From a bacterium (GTDB taxonomy: Bacteria > JAMOTN01): 39,514 nucleotides of DNA. The translations under genes and the position numbers were made by a program. This document shows, one piece after another, positions 1 through 7,431 of this stretch. The notes under the pieces were generated by a model, which had not been told where the DNA came from, ran no database searches, and saw only the letters and a program-made list of their open reading frames with translations. Positions within the stretch are counted from its first letter, which is position 1, and every line of letters begins with the position of its first letter. The stretch covers positions 1-39,514 of the forward strand of contig JAMOTN010000035.1 in assembly GCA_027062325.1 (NCBI GenBank), given 5' to 3'.

Positions 1-2
1 TA

Positions 3-866
3 GATGAGAGATTTGCAGTAGAAAGGAACAGAGATGTTGTGGAAAGAGTGTGGAAGGTTGAGGTTGCTCCGTTTAAGGGAAAAGGAGCGCTTTATAAGTG
101 GTTGGATCAGGCAAAGAAAAAGTGGCTAAATTTGACTAAGACGGAATTGGAGATAAGCTCCTTGACAGCTTCGGATTTATTGGAGTTGGTTATAAATAAG
201 AAGGAAGGAGATTGGTTTTACTATACTTACGATGGGGTTTACTATGCTGCAAGAGTAAAGGCAGTTAACGATTACTATAAGCAAGTTAAGGTGCGAGTTT
301 ACGATTTAAAGCGCTGGAATAGTTGGAAGAAAAGTTTGGTAAAAAAGTACGGTGTTAAGGTAAATCCAGGATTTTACACAGATTTTGGAGATTTAAAGGT
401 TGGTTGGGTTAATGGAAAATTGGTTACGGTGTCTCAAGATTTGAAGGCTGTTTTGGCTGTTTTTAAAAAGGATACATTGAAAGGATGGGCAGCAGCTTAC
501 CTTTTCAGGGAAGCGTTATTTGAGGAATATTCTGATAGATTGAAGGGGATAAGAAGCATAGCAGATGTTTTAGCATTGGCTTATTACACAGCTTTGAAGG
601 TTGACAAAACTACTGCCACTGTTGACAGCGGCTTCTACATTCCAACATTGATTGAAAGAAAGAGAGCTGGATTGGTGATCTCAAATTACAAGTATTCTGG
701 AGTGGAGAGATTGAAGTTAAAAGGTTATTTACCAGTTAAGCGTTTGGCGTTTGATGCGAATGAATCCTTTAGCTTTGACTGGGCTCAGTCTGGTAGTTGG
801 GTTGCCGCTTTGCTTTCAGGTTATAAGGAGATTAAGAAAAAACTTATTAAAAAGTGGGGAGTATAG
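3..866 (+). CDS. Unrecognised protein, 5'-truncated by the window edge
   Basis: The ORF track starts this at a GTG at 39, but the frame stays open to the left edge (codons from base 3 read DERFAVERNRDVV before that GTG), and I see no Shine-Dalgarno site at 39. The real start therefore probably lies outside the window. The visible part of about 287 residues is rich in Lys, Trp and Tyr, has no signal peptide or membrane segment, and ends in a basic tail (KKKLIKKWGV). I recognise no family. Its last bases contain the ribosome-binding site of the following mazG-like gene, so the two are probably co-transcribed and translationally coupled. Confidence 0.7.
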   Translation, partial: DERFAVERNRDVVERVWKVEVAPFKGKGALYKWLDQAKKKWLNLTKTELEISSLTASDLLELVINKKEGDWFYYTYDGVYYAARVKAVNDYYKQVKVRVYDLKRWNSWKKSLVKKYGVKVNPGFYTDFGDLKVGWVNGKLVTVSQDLKAVLAVFKKDTLKGWAAAYLFREALFEEYSDRLKGIRSIADVLALAYYTALKVDKTTATVDSGFYIPTLIERKRAGLVISNYKYSGVERLKLKGYLPVKRLAFDANESFSFDWAQSGSWVAALLSGYKEIKKKLIKKWGV

Positions 867-868
867 AT

Positions 869-1765
869 ATGGATAAGTGGTGTGATATTGAGCTTTATAG
901 AAAAATTGTTGAATCCCATTCAGAATGGGGAGCAGATATTGAATTAGGTGCTTTAAATAAATTATCTGAAATTTTCTCACTATTGTATGGAGTAGTTAAG
1001 ATTTTAAGAGCTCCCAAAGGATGTCCATGGGACAGATCACATGGTTCTCTAGAGTTTATAAAAGATGTTTTGGAAGAGGTAAGTGAATTGGCGGACACGC
1101 TTTATAAGTTAAAAAGTGGGAGGGCTAAGTTAAATGAGTTAGAAGAGGAAATTGGGGATATATTCTTAGTTTTATTCATGTTGATCTCGGCTCTTGAGGA
1201 TGAGGAAAATTTTGATTTGCTCAAAAGTATTTTGTGTGTTTTAAAAAAGATTGTTTATAGGCATCCTCATGTTTTTGGTGAAAAGATTAGTGAATTTGAG
1301 TTGCAAAATAGGAGGGGAGATGAGGTAAAAAGTGAAAAAGATGTTTTGAAGCGTTGGGAGGACTTGAAAGATAAGGAAAAGGGGAAGCATTATTGGTTGA
1401 AGTACTTAGAGTTGGCATCACCTATGTTTGCAGCTTATAAGCTTCAGAAAAGGGCAGCGAGAAAGGGATTTGATTGGGATAATCCGCGAGATGTTCTTGA
1501 TAAGATAAAAGAAGAGATAACAGAGTTAGAGGAAGAAATTAATAGGAAGGATAAGCAGCTTGATAAAGTTTCGGCAGAGATAGGAGATTTGTTGTTTGCA
1601 GTTGTGAACCTTGCTCGGCATCTAGATGTAGATCCTCTCTATGCTTTGGGAAAAACAAATAAAAAATTTGCAAGGAGATGGAAATATGTCGAAGATAACA
1701 TGCCTGATGGGGCAAGTTTAGATGAGATGGAGACACTGTGGCAGGAGGCAAAGAAGTTTGAGTAA
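869..1765 (+). CDS. mazG: MazG-type nucleoside triphosphate pyrophosphohydrolase
   Basis: MazG hydrolyses (d)NTPs to NMP and pyrophosphate and is regarded as a house-cleaning enzyme for damaged nucleotides. Two tandem MazG domains are visible. The first has GCPWD (near residue 50), an EExxE helix, EEIGDIFLVL and RHPHVFGE. The second has KLQKRAARKGFDWD, then EEITELEEE and EIGDLLFAVVNLAR, the metal-binding EExxE...ExxD pattern of the family. I place the start at ATG 869, preceded by GGGGAG with 7-nt spacing inside the upstream gene, rather than at the track's GTG 854. This gives 298 residues, a little longer than the E. coli protein (about 263). Confidence in the family is high; substrate preference cannot be read from sequence. 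Confidence 0.93.
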   Translation: MDKWCDIELYRKIVESHSEWGADIELGALNKLSEIFSLLYGVVKILRAPKGCPWDRSHGSLEFIKDVLEEVSELADTLYKLKSGRAKLNELEEEIGDIFLVLFMLISALEDEENFDLLKSILCVLKKIVYRHPHVFGEKISEFELQNRRGDEVKSEKDVLKRWEDLKDKEKGKHYWLKYLELASPMFAAYKLQKRAARKGFDWDNPRDVLDKIKEEITELEEEINRKDKQLDKVSAEIGDLLFAVVNLARHLDVDPLYALGKTNKKFARRWKYVEDNMPDGASLDEMETLWQEAKKFE

Positions 1766-1818
1766 TTTTAGTTAGATTTCGGGTTTATCTAGGTAATTTT
1801 GAAAGGGAGGGATTTTTT

Positions 1819-2388
1819 ATGGCAAAAATTTCACCAAATGAGTTTAGAACTGGTGTCAAGATCATCTACAAAGGAGATTTATGGGAAGTAGTGAATTTTC
1901 AAGCGGTTCATCGCGGAAGGGGAAGCGCTTTTGTAAGAACTAAACTCAGAAACTTAAAGAACGGAAATGTTATAGAGGTAAGTTTTTCTCCGGAAGAACA
2001 GCTTGAGTATCCTGAAATAGAGATGAGAAATATGGTTTACCTTTACAATCAGGGAGATAGTTATGTATTCATGGATAACGAATCTTACGAGCAATATGAG
2101 TTGCCTTCTGACATAGTTGGAGACAATGCCAAGTATCTTAAAGAAGATTTGGAAGTTGCTGTTTTGATGAGCAATGGTGAGATAATTGCTGTAGAGTTGC
2201 CCAAAACAGTTGAGCTTGAAGTTGTTGATACTCCTCCGGGCGTTAAGGGAGACACAGTTTCTGGTGGTGGAAAGCCAGCCACATTGGAGACTGGTTTAAC
2301 TGTTACAGTGCCGTTTTTCATAAATAAGGGAGATATTATAAAGGTTGACACTCGCACTGGCGAGTATGTAGAAAGAGTCAACAAGTAG
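1819..2388 (+). CDS. efp: Translation elongation factor P
   Basis: EF-P binds ribosomes stalled on polyproline and promotes peptide bond formation. The 189-residue length and the three beta-barrel layout are typical, with the signature VVDTPPGVKGDTVSGG and the C-terminal KVDTRTGEYVERV. The loop that reaches the peptidyl-transferase centre reads HRGRGSAF, with Arg at residue 34 where E. coli has the beta-lysylated Lys34. From family knowledge, Arg at the tip occurs in rhamnosylated EF-Ps of the EarP group and also in several lineages without a known modification. No modification gene (epmA, epmB, earP) is in the window. A strong AAAGGGAGGG precedes ATG 1819. The 50-base gap from mazG shows no clear promoter. 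Confidence 0.97.
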   Translation: MAKISPNEFRTGVKIIYKGDLWEVVNFQAVHRGRGSAFVRTKLRNLKNGNVIEVSFSPEEQLEYPEIEMRNMVYLYNQGDSYVFMDNESYEQYELPSDIVGDNAKYLKEDLEVAVLMSNGEIIAVELPKTVELEVVDTPPGVKGDTVSGGGKPATLETGLTVTVPFFINKGDIIKVDTRTGEYVERVNK

Positions 2389-2403
2389 TGGGGAGGTAGA
2401 TTA

Positions 2404-3141
2404 ATGAGTATGGATAAGATCATTCCTCCCCATATTAGGGCTATTTTAGAGGAGATAGAAAAGTTGAAAAAGGTTGAAGAGAGGGCGAGGTTGAAGCGTC
2501 AGGTTTTGGAAAGGAAGTTGGCAGAACTTGGTTACAAAGTGTCTGCTTCAGATGAAAAAGTGTCTGCCGTTTCTCAATCTTTAAAAGTGACTGAAAAGGA
2601 AGAGCAAGCTGCTACTTCTGTGGGTTCACTTACGCCTCGTAAATCAGATGATGGGGTGCCGCCTACTGAAAATGTTGGTTTTGTTCCAAAAGCTACGGAA
2701 GAACAGGCTAAAAAGTTTACTCAAGAACTTAAGATAACTGCTGAGGATAAAAAAAGGGCAAAACAACGATTTATAGAAAGGAAACAGGCTGAATTTGAGG
2801 AGATGAAGCAAGAGGCAGAAGCTCAAATTGAATTTGCCAAGAAGATATTTTTACCAGCTCTAGTCATTGCGATAGTGTTCCCCATTGTTCAAATATTTGT
2901 TGAAGTGCTTATAACAAAGATTTTGCTATGGGTGGGGGCAGTCATAGCTGTTATACTTGCTTTTATATTTGGGAAGGTTATTTATGAAAATGATTTAAAA
3001 ATTGCCAGGGGAGCTTTGTTTGAATTCGATGGAGAGCAGATATTTTTTGCGTATAATTGGACCAAAGATCCGGTAAGGAGAGTTTTTTTGCGGGTTGCAA
3101 GTTATTTTAATCCGGAAGTGAAAAGGGTCGTGAAATTTTAG
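2404..3141 (+). CDS. Coiled-coil protein with two membrane segments, function unknown
   Basis: This 245-residue protein starts at ATG 2404 behind GGGGAGGTAG, 15 bases after efp. Residues 10-45 are a charged Lys/Glu/Arg coiled coil. A polar linker of about 60 residues follows, then a second charged helix (about 95-145). Two hydrophobic segments form a hairpin at about 150-195 (LVIAIVFPIVQIFVEVL and WVGAVIAVILAFIFGKVI). The short C-terminal domain (FEFDGEQIFFAYNW) contains an aromatic-rich strand. There is no signal peptide, so both termini are probably cytoplasmic. I recognise no family. Its position between efp and xseA implies co-transcription but no particular role. Confidence 0.8.
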   Translation: MSMDKIIPPHIRAILEEIEKLKKVEERARLKRQVLERKLAELGYKVSASDEKVSAVSQSLKVTEKEEQAATSVGSLTPRKSDDGVPPTENVGFVPKATEEQAKKFTQELKITAEDKKRAKQRFIERKQAEFEEMKQEAEAQIEFAKKIFLPALVIAIVFPIVQIFVEVLITKILLWVGAVIAVILAFIFGKVIYENDLKIARGALFEFDGEQIFFAYNWTKDPVRRVFLRVASYFNPEVKRVVKF

Positions 3142-3173
3142 AAATTTTGTGGTGTTTCAGGAGGTAAAGTTTT

Positions 3174-4397
3174 GTGCTGGAGTTTGAGAAAAAGGTTTTA
3201 GGTGTGAGAGAACTTGTGTTTTTGATAATGCGGCATTTGAAGAGTAATCCTGCATTACACGACATATGGATAAAAGGAGAGGTCAGAGATTTGAGTTTTA
3301 GTAAGAGTGGAAATTACTTCTTCTCACTTGCTGAAAACTTTGGAGGGTATCGTTATCAGATAAATTGTACTATGTATAAAGAGTATGCCGAAAAATATGC
3401 GAAACTTTTGGAAGAGGGAAGTGTGGTTGAGTGTTATGGCTACACAGGATTTTACCCGGCAGGGGGACAGCTTGCTTTTTACGTGGAAAAAATTGAAAAG
3501 AGGGACGAAAAGGGCTATTACTGGGAGGAGTTTAAAAGAATTTACGAGAAGTTGGAAGGGGAGGGGTTATTTTCAGAGGAATTCAAAAAGCCAATACCAG
3601 AGTGGGTTAAGAGAGTTGGGATAGTTACCTCTAAGGATTCAGCTGCAATAAGAGATGTGTTGAAAATTTTGAAGAAGAAGATGCCGATGGAGATATACGT
3701 TTACCATTCTCTTGTTCAAGGGGATATGGCTGTTGACAACATAATAAGAGGTATAGATTGGCTTGAAAAGTTTGGAGTTGATTTAATAGTTGTGACGCGA
3801 GGCGGCGGAGCTTATGATGAGTTATCGGTATTTAACTCAGAAAAGTTGGCACGTCGTATATTTGAGTGTAGAATTCCTGTAATATCTGCAATTGGGCACG
3901 AAAAAGATTTCTTGATTTCTGATTACGTTGCGGATAAGAGAGAGCCTACTCCGACAGCTGCTGCAGTGAGCATAGGTAAGTTCAGGGAAGATGTGGAGTT
4001 GGAATTAGAGCGTTGCAAAGAGGCAATTTTGGGACGTGTGAGGCAGTTTAGGGAACTTTACGATAAGATAGATGCGTGGGTTAAACTAATAAAAAGAGAA
4101 TGCGAGATGAGGTTTGCAAATACTGAAGTAGAACTTGAGAGAATAAAAGAGAAGATGTTAACGAATGCCAGAGATGTATTGAACAAATTACGGCTGGATT
4201 TAGAGAGTGCTTACTCTGTTATTGCACAAAAGGATTATAGAGAGTTTCTAAAGGCAGGATTTGCAGTGGTTAAAAAAGGTTTATTTAACGTAAAGAGTGT
4301 AAAGCAGCTAAAAAAGAAAGATTTGATCACACTTGTTATGTCGGATGGAAGTGCTGTAGCGGAGGTAAAAAGTGTAAAAGTTGATAAGGAGGTGTGA
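3174..4397 (+). CDS. xseA: Exodeoxyribonuclease VII large subunit
   Basis: The large subunit of exonuclease VII degrades single-stranded DNA to oligonucleotides. The 407-residue protein has the N-terminal OB-fold (IWIKGEVRDLSFSKSGNYFF, residues about 26-45) and the conserved catalytic core: VGIVTSKDSAAIRDV, VVTRGGGAYDELSVFNSE, PVISAIGHEKDF and DKREPTPTAAA. A long charged helical region (about 270-350) matches the coiled coil that carries small subunits. It starts at GTG 3174 behind AGGAGGT. The small-subunit gene xseB, often immediately downstream, is not present there; a 45-codon membrane peptide gene follows instead. Confidence 0.96.
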   Translation: MLEFEKKVLGVRELVFLIMRHLKSNPALHDIWIKGEVRDLSFSKSGNYFFSLAENFGGYRYQINCTMYKEYAEKYAKLLEEGSVVECYGYTGFYPAGGQLAFYVEKIEKRDEKGYYWEEFKRIYEKLEGEGLFSEEFKKPIPEWVKRVGIVTSKDSAAIRDVLKILKKKMPMEIYVYHSLVQGDMAVDNIIRGIDWLEKFGVDLIVVTRGGGAYDELSVFNSEKLARRIFECRIPVISAIGHEKDFLISDYVADKREPTPTAAAVSIGKFREDVELELERCKEAILGRVRQFRELYDKIDAWVKLIKRECEMRFANTEVELERIKEKMLTNARDVLNKLRLDLESAYSVIAQKDYREFLKAGFAVVKKGLFNVKSVKQLKKKDLITLVMSDGSAVAEVKSVKVDKEV

Positions 4398-4400
4398 CTC

Positions 4401-4538
4401 ATGCGTGTGAGGAGAAGAAGAAATGCGCAGACAGTTGTTGATTGGTTGGCGGCTTTTGGAATACTGGGAGCTTTGTTGGTAGCTGTTATCATAATGACGG
4501 GTATTGATTGGGCTACACTCAAGGCTTGGTTGATGTAG
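4401..4538 (+). CDS. Single-pass membrane microprotein, 45 aa
   Basis: This gene is too short for the ORF track. It is supported by an excellent AAGGAGGTG 6 bases before ATG 4401, overlapping the end of xseA, and by a protein-like composition. The product has a strongly basic N-terminus (MRVRRRRNAQ), one hydrophobic helix (AAFGILGALLVAVIIMTG) and a short tail (IDWATLKAWLM). By the positive-inside rule the N-terminus should be cytoplasmic. It is not XseB, which is soluble and helical. I recognise no family. Its place between xseA and the UPF0237 gene suggests the same transcript. Confidence 0.72.
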   Translation: MRVRRRRNAQTVVDWLAAFGILGALLVAVIIMTGIDWATLKAWLM

Positions 4539-4590
4539 GTTGCATATTTAAGAAGAGAATATTTCAATTTTGATATGGGGAGTGAAAGTG

Positions 4591-4857
4591 ATGCGCTTTG
4601 TGTTAACAGCAGTTGGGGTTAACAAGCCGGGAGTATTGGCCCAAATTACCCGGCGTCTTGCAGAGAAGGGAGCAAATATTTTGGATATATCTCAAAAAAT
4701 TTTATCTGATGTTTACGCGCTTTTTCTCATAGCCGAGTTGGAGGACAGTGGGAATTTTAAGGAGTTAAAAGAGGATATAGAAGCTATGAGTGAGAGATTA
4801 GGAGCTAAGATTGTTTTATTTGAGGAGAGTTTACTTCGCTACATGCACAGAATTTAG
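4591..4857 (+). CDS. UPF0237 ACT-domain protein
   Basis: This is a small stand-alone ACT domain of 88 residues, the usual family length. It begins MRFVLTAVGVNKPGVLAQIT and continues with GANILDISQKIL, the typical ligand-binding turn and first helix of ACT regulatory modules. I use ATG 4591 (GGGGAGTG upstream) instead of the track's TTG 4570, because the family starts directly at the first beta strand. The UPF0210 gene follows 22 bases downstream; the two are a conserved pair in Firmicutes and other bacteria. ACT domains usually sense amino acids or similar small molecules. The ligand here is unknown, and a regulatory role toward the neighbour is inference. Confidence 0.92.
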   Translation: MRFVLTAVGVNKPGVLAQITRRLAEKGANILDISQKILSDVYALFLIAELEDSGNFKELKEDIEAMSERLGAKIVLFEESLLRYMHRI

Positions 4858-4879
4858 AAGTTTTAAGGAGGGCCTGCGT

Positions 4880-6247
4880 ATGAACTTTCAGCTTTATGAA
4901 GCTATAGAAACGGTTGCAATGGTTGAGCTGGAGAAGCTTGACATAAGAACGGTTACTCTTGGAGTGAGTTTGCTGGATTTGCTCACCGATGACTTTGTAG
5001 AGTTCAAAAAAAGGGTAGCGGATAGAGTATATACAGAGGCTTCAAGACTTGTTAAAGTTGCGAGAGAAGTAGAGGATAGGTACGCGATTCCAATAGTAAA
5101 CAAGAGGATATCTATAACCCCTATATCGTTAGTGTTCAAGAAAAATTTTGATTTGCTTGAGCTTGCTAAAGCTATAGATGGAGCGGTAAAAGAGGCAGGT
5201 GTTGATTTCATAGGAGGTTTTTCGGTCCTGGCAGAGCGTGGCTACAGAGAAGTTGATGAGCTGGTAGTTAAGAATTTACCGTTGGTGTTTGCTGAGACTG
5301 AGAGAGTTTGCGGAAGTATTGCAGCAGGATCTACTAAGCATGGTCTTAACATGAAGGCAGTGCTGGATTCGGCTCGGATTATGAAGCAAAGTGCGTATTT
5401 AACGCGAGATAGAGATAGCATAGGGGCTGCAAAATTTGTGGTGTTTTCCAACGCAGTTGAAGATAATCCATTTATGGCAGGGGCTTTTTTAGGGATGAAT
5501 CAGTACGATAGGATGTTGAGTGTTGGAATTTCTGGCCCGGGAGTTGTTAAAACTGCGATAGAGGTGTTTGGGAAAGATTTAAAATTGAATGAGTTGGCTG
5601 AGCTTATAAAGAGATTAGCTTTTAAAATAACGCGTGCAGGTGCTTTGATAGGTAGGGAAGTTGCTAATGCATTGGGGGTTCCGTTTGGAATAGTGGATCT
5701 TTCTTTGGCTCCTACTCCTGCTGTTGGAGACAGTGTGGCAGAAATTATTGAAGCCATGGGAATAGAGAGGGTTGGATATCCAGGAACTACTGCTGCACTT
5801 GCAATGTTGACGGATGCAGTTAAAAAAGGTGGAGTTATGGCAGTTGATTCTGTTGGTGGTTTAAGTGGAGCATTTATTCCTGTTAGTGAAGATGCGGGAA
5901 TGATAGATGCAGCTATTAAGGGAGATTTGATAGTGGAAAAACTTGAAGCTATGACGGCTGTTTGCTCTGTTGGATTGGATATGGTTGTGGTTCCCGGAAA
6001 TATAAGTGATGAATTGCTGGCGGGTTTAATAGCTGATGAGTTAATGATAGGAGTTGTAAATGCCAAGACTACTGCTTGTAGAATAATACCAGCTTATGGG
6101 AAAAAAAGCGGTGATTTTGTTAGATTTGGAGGATTGCTTGGGGAAAGTGTTGTTATGTCTGTAAGGGGAGTTGAAAAGGGTGCTGGATGTGATTTTGTGA
6201 AAAGGGGTGGTTTTGTACCGGCTCCTATAACGTCATTTAGAAATTAG
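4880..6247 (+). CDS. UPF0210 (DUF711) family protein
   Basis: The 455-residue protein starts at ATG 4880 behind AAGGAGGG; the track's start at 4811 lies inside the previous gene. It matches the UPF0210/DUF711 family along its length: MNFQLYEAIETVAMVE at the start, RISITPISLV, GSTKHGLNMKAV, FLGMNQYDRMLSVGISGPGVV, GIVDLSLAPTPAVGDSVAEI and the glycine-rich C-terminal end. As I recall, the family shares the fold of pyruvate formate-lyase-like enzymes, but I see no glycyl-radical motif and its reaction is not established. The adjacent ACT-domain gene is its conserved partner, suggesting a ligand-regulated two-protein unit. Confidence 0.93.
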   Translation: MNFQLYEAIETVAMVELEKLDIRTVTLGVSLLDLLTDDFVEFKKRVADRVYTEASRLVKVAREVEDRYAIPIVNKRISITPISLVFKKNFDLLELAKAIDGAVKEAGVDFIGGFSVLAERGYREVDELVVKNLPLVFAETERVCGSIAAGSTKHGLNMKAVLDSARIMKQSAYLTRDRDSIGAAKFVVFSNAVEDNPFMAGAFLGMNQYDRMLSVGISGPGVVKTAIEVFGKDLKLNELAELIKRLAFKITRAGALIGREVANALGVPFGIVDLSLAPTPAVGDSVAEIIEAMGIERVGYPGTTAALAMLTDAVKKGGVMAVDSVGGLSGAFIPVSEDAGMIDAAIKGDLIVEKLEAMTAVCSVGLDMVVVPGNISDELLAGLIADELMIGVVNAKTTACRIIPAYGKKSGDFVRFGGLLGESVVMSVRGVEKGAGCDFVKRGGFVPAPITSFRN

Positions 6248-6265
6248 AATTATAGGGGGCTTGAT

Positions 6266-7411
6266 GTGTCCGTAAGTGATTTGTTTTCTAAAATTGCGAA
6301 TTTTATTAAAAATTTAATAGATAGGAATAAAATTAATAAAGATAAAGTAGGTGCTGGTTTAGAGAAAGACTTAAACTCTGCTGGAGAGGTAACTGATTAT
6401 TCTAATAATGCTTTGAGGCTTTACGAAAATAATAATTTTAGCGTGACACAAGTGACAAAGATTTATTCCGATGATATCGTCAAGCTTTTGCCTGAAGAGT
6501 ACCGCACTACAAAGAGCTGCACGAATTTAGTAACTTTTGTTTCCGCTTTTTCAGAATACAAGTCTCAGTTTTGTATGCCTGGAGCGCATCTTTTGGATTT
6601 TAATGATCAATCAGAAATAAATTGTGATCTTGTCTCGAATGTGATTTTGGATATTGGAAGTGGTAATGGAGTTCAAGGATATTTGTTGCAGAAAATGGGA
6701 TGGAAAGTTGTCGGCTTGGAGCCAAATATTGATAAAAAACCGCTTATCAAAACTGTTCGCGGAGCTTACATTAAAGGGAAAAAATTGCCTTTTAAGGATA
6801 GAAGCTTTGATTTAGTAGTTTCAAATGCGACAGTGCATCTTTTAGATTTTGAGGTTGTGGGAGAGATTGAGCGAGTATTAAAGCCACATGGTAGTTACAT
6901 AGGAGCAGAAATATTCGGTAGAGTAGATGAAAAGGTGAAGGATTTAAATCCACTGTTTAAATTTATTAGACCATTTGATGAATGGGCGGCTTGGTTTGCC
7001 AAGTATTTTAAAATAATGAAGGTGCACCAGACTTATATTATTGAGGATTTTCCGGGAAATTCAGATGTTTTTATAATGGTATTTGAATTGAAAAAAAAGA
7101 GTCTTGCGTATGAGATAGAGGTTGTATGTCCTGTTTGTTCTAAAAGACACAGCCTTTTTTACTCGCCATTTGTGGATCTTGAAGAGGATAATATTGCTGT
7201 GATGCGTCTTTTTAAGGACTATATGTTGATGTATTGTGATTGTGGTGAATTGCTCTCACCTGATCATTGTGTTGATGAGAAATTATTTTTGAAATGGGTG
7301 ATTTCTGCTGGCAAGTTGTATGGCAATTTTGAACAGCCGGGAATTGAGAAGTTGGAGTTGAGAGAATTGGCAATGGTTTTGCATAATTTTATAAATTCTA
7401 GATTTGGCTAG
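6266..7411 (+). CDS. SAM-dependent methyltransferase with C-terminal Cys cluster
   Basis: A class I methyltransferase core lies at about residues 125-250. It shows motif I (VILDIGSGNGVQGYLL), the acidic end of the next strand (VGLEPN), and the later motifs SFDLVVSNATVHLLDF and IERVLKPHGSYIGAE. About 100 residues N-terminal to the core look helical and polar. The C-terminal third has CPVCSKRH and then YCDCGEL with a later Cys (PDHC), which could form a zinc-binding site. Translation starts at GTG 6266 after AGGGGG; the nearby ATG at 6264 runs into a stop within four codons. The substrate is unknown; the class has both small-molecule and macromolecule methylators. Confidence 0.8.
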   Translation: MSVSDLFSKIANFIKNLIDRNKINKDKVGAGLEKDLNSAGEVTDYSNNALRLYENNNFSVTQVTKIYSDDIVKLLPEEYRTTKSCTNLVTFVSAFSEYKSQFCMPGAHLLDFNDQSEINCDLVSNVILDIGSGNGVQGYLLQKMGWKVVGLEPNIDKKPLIKTVRGAYIKGKKLPFKDRSFDLVVSNATVHLLDFEVVGEIERVLKPHGSYIGAEIFGRVDEKVKDLNPLFKFIRPFDEWAAWFAKYFKIMKVHQTYIIEDFPGNSDVFIMVFELKKKSLAYEIEVVCPVCSKRHSLFYSPFVDLEEDNIAVMRLFKDYMLMYCDCGELLSPDHCVDEKLFLKWVISAGKLYGNFEQPGIEKLELRELAMVLHNFINSRFG

Positions 7412-7431
7412 TTTTTCAAGGGGGATGAGAA

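Noticed and set aside
175-190. tRNA or other structured RNA genes across the window
   Set aside because: I read the gaps for GTTCRANNC-type T-loops and paired acceptor ends and found none; gaps are mostly too short.
4401-4538. xseB (exonuclease VII small subunit) downstream of xseA
   Set aside because: The only frame there encodes a single-pass membrane peptide, unlike the soluble helical XseB.
5500-6066. Long minus-strand ORF opposite the UPF0210 gene
   Set aside because: It is a low-complexity Ser/Thr/Ala/Pro shadow of a well-supported gene and has no ribosome-binding site.
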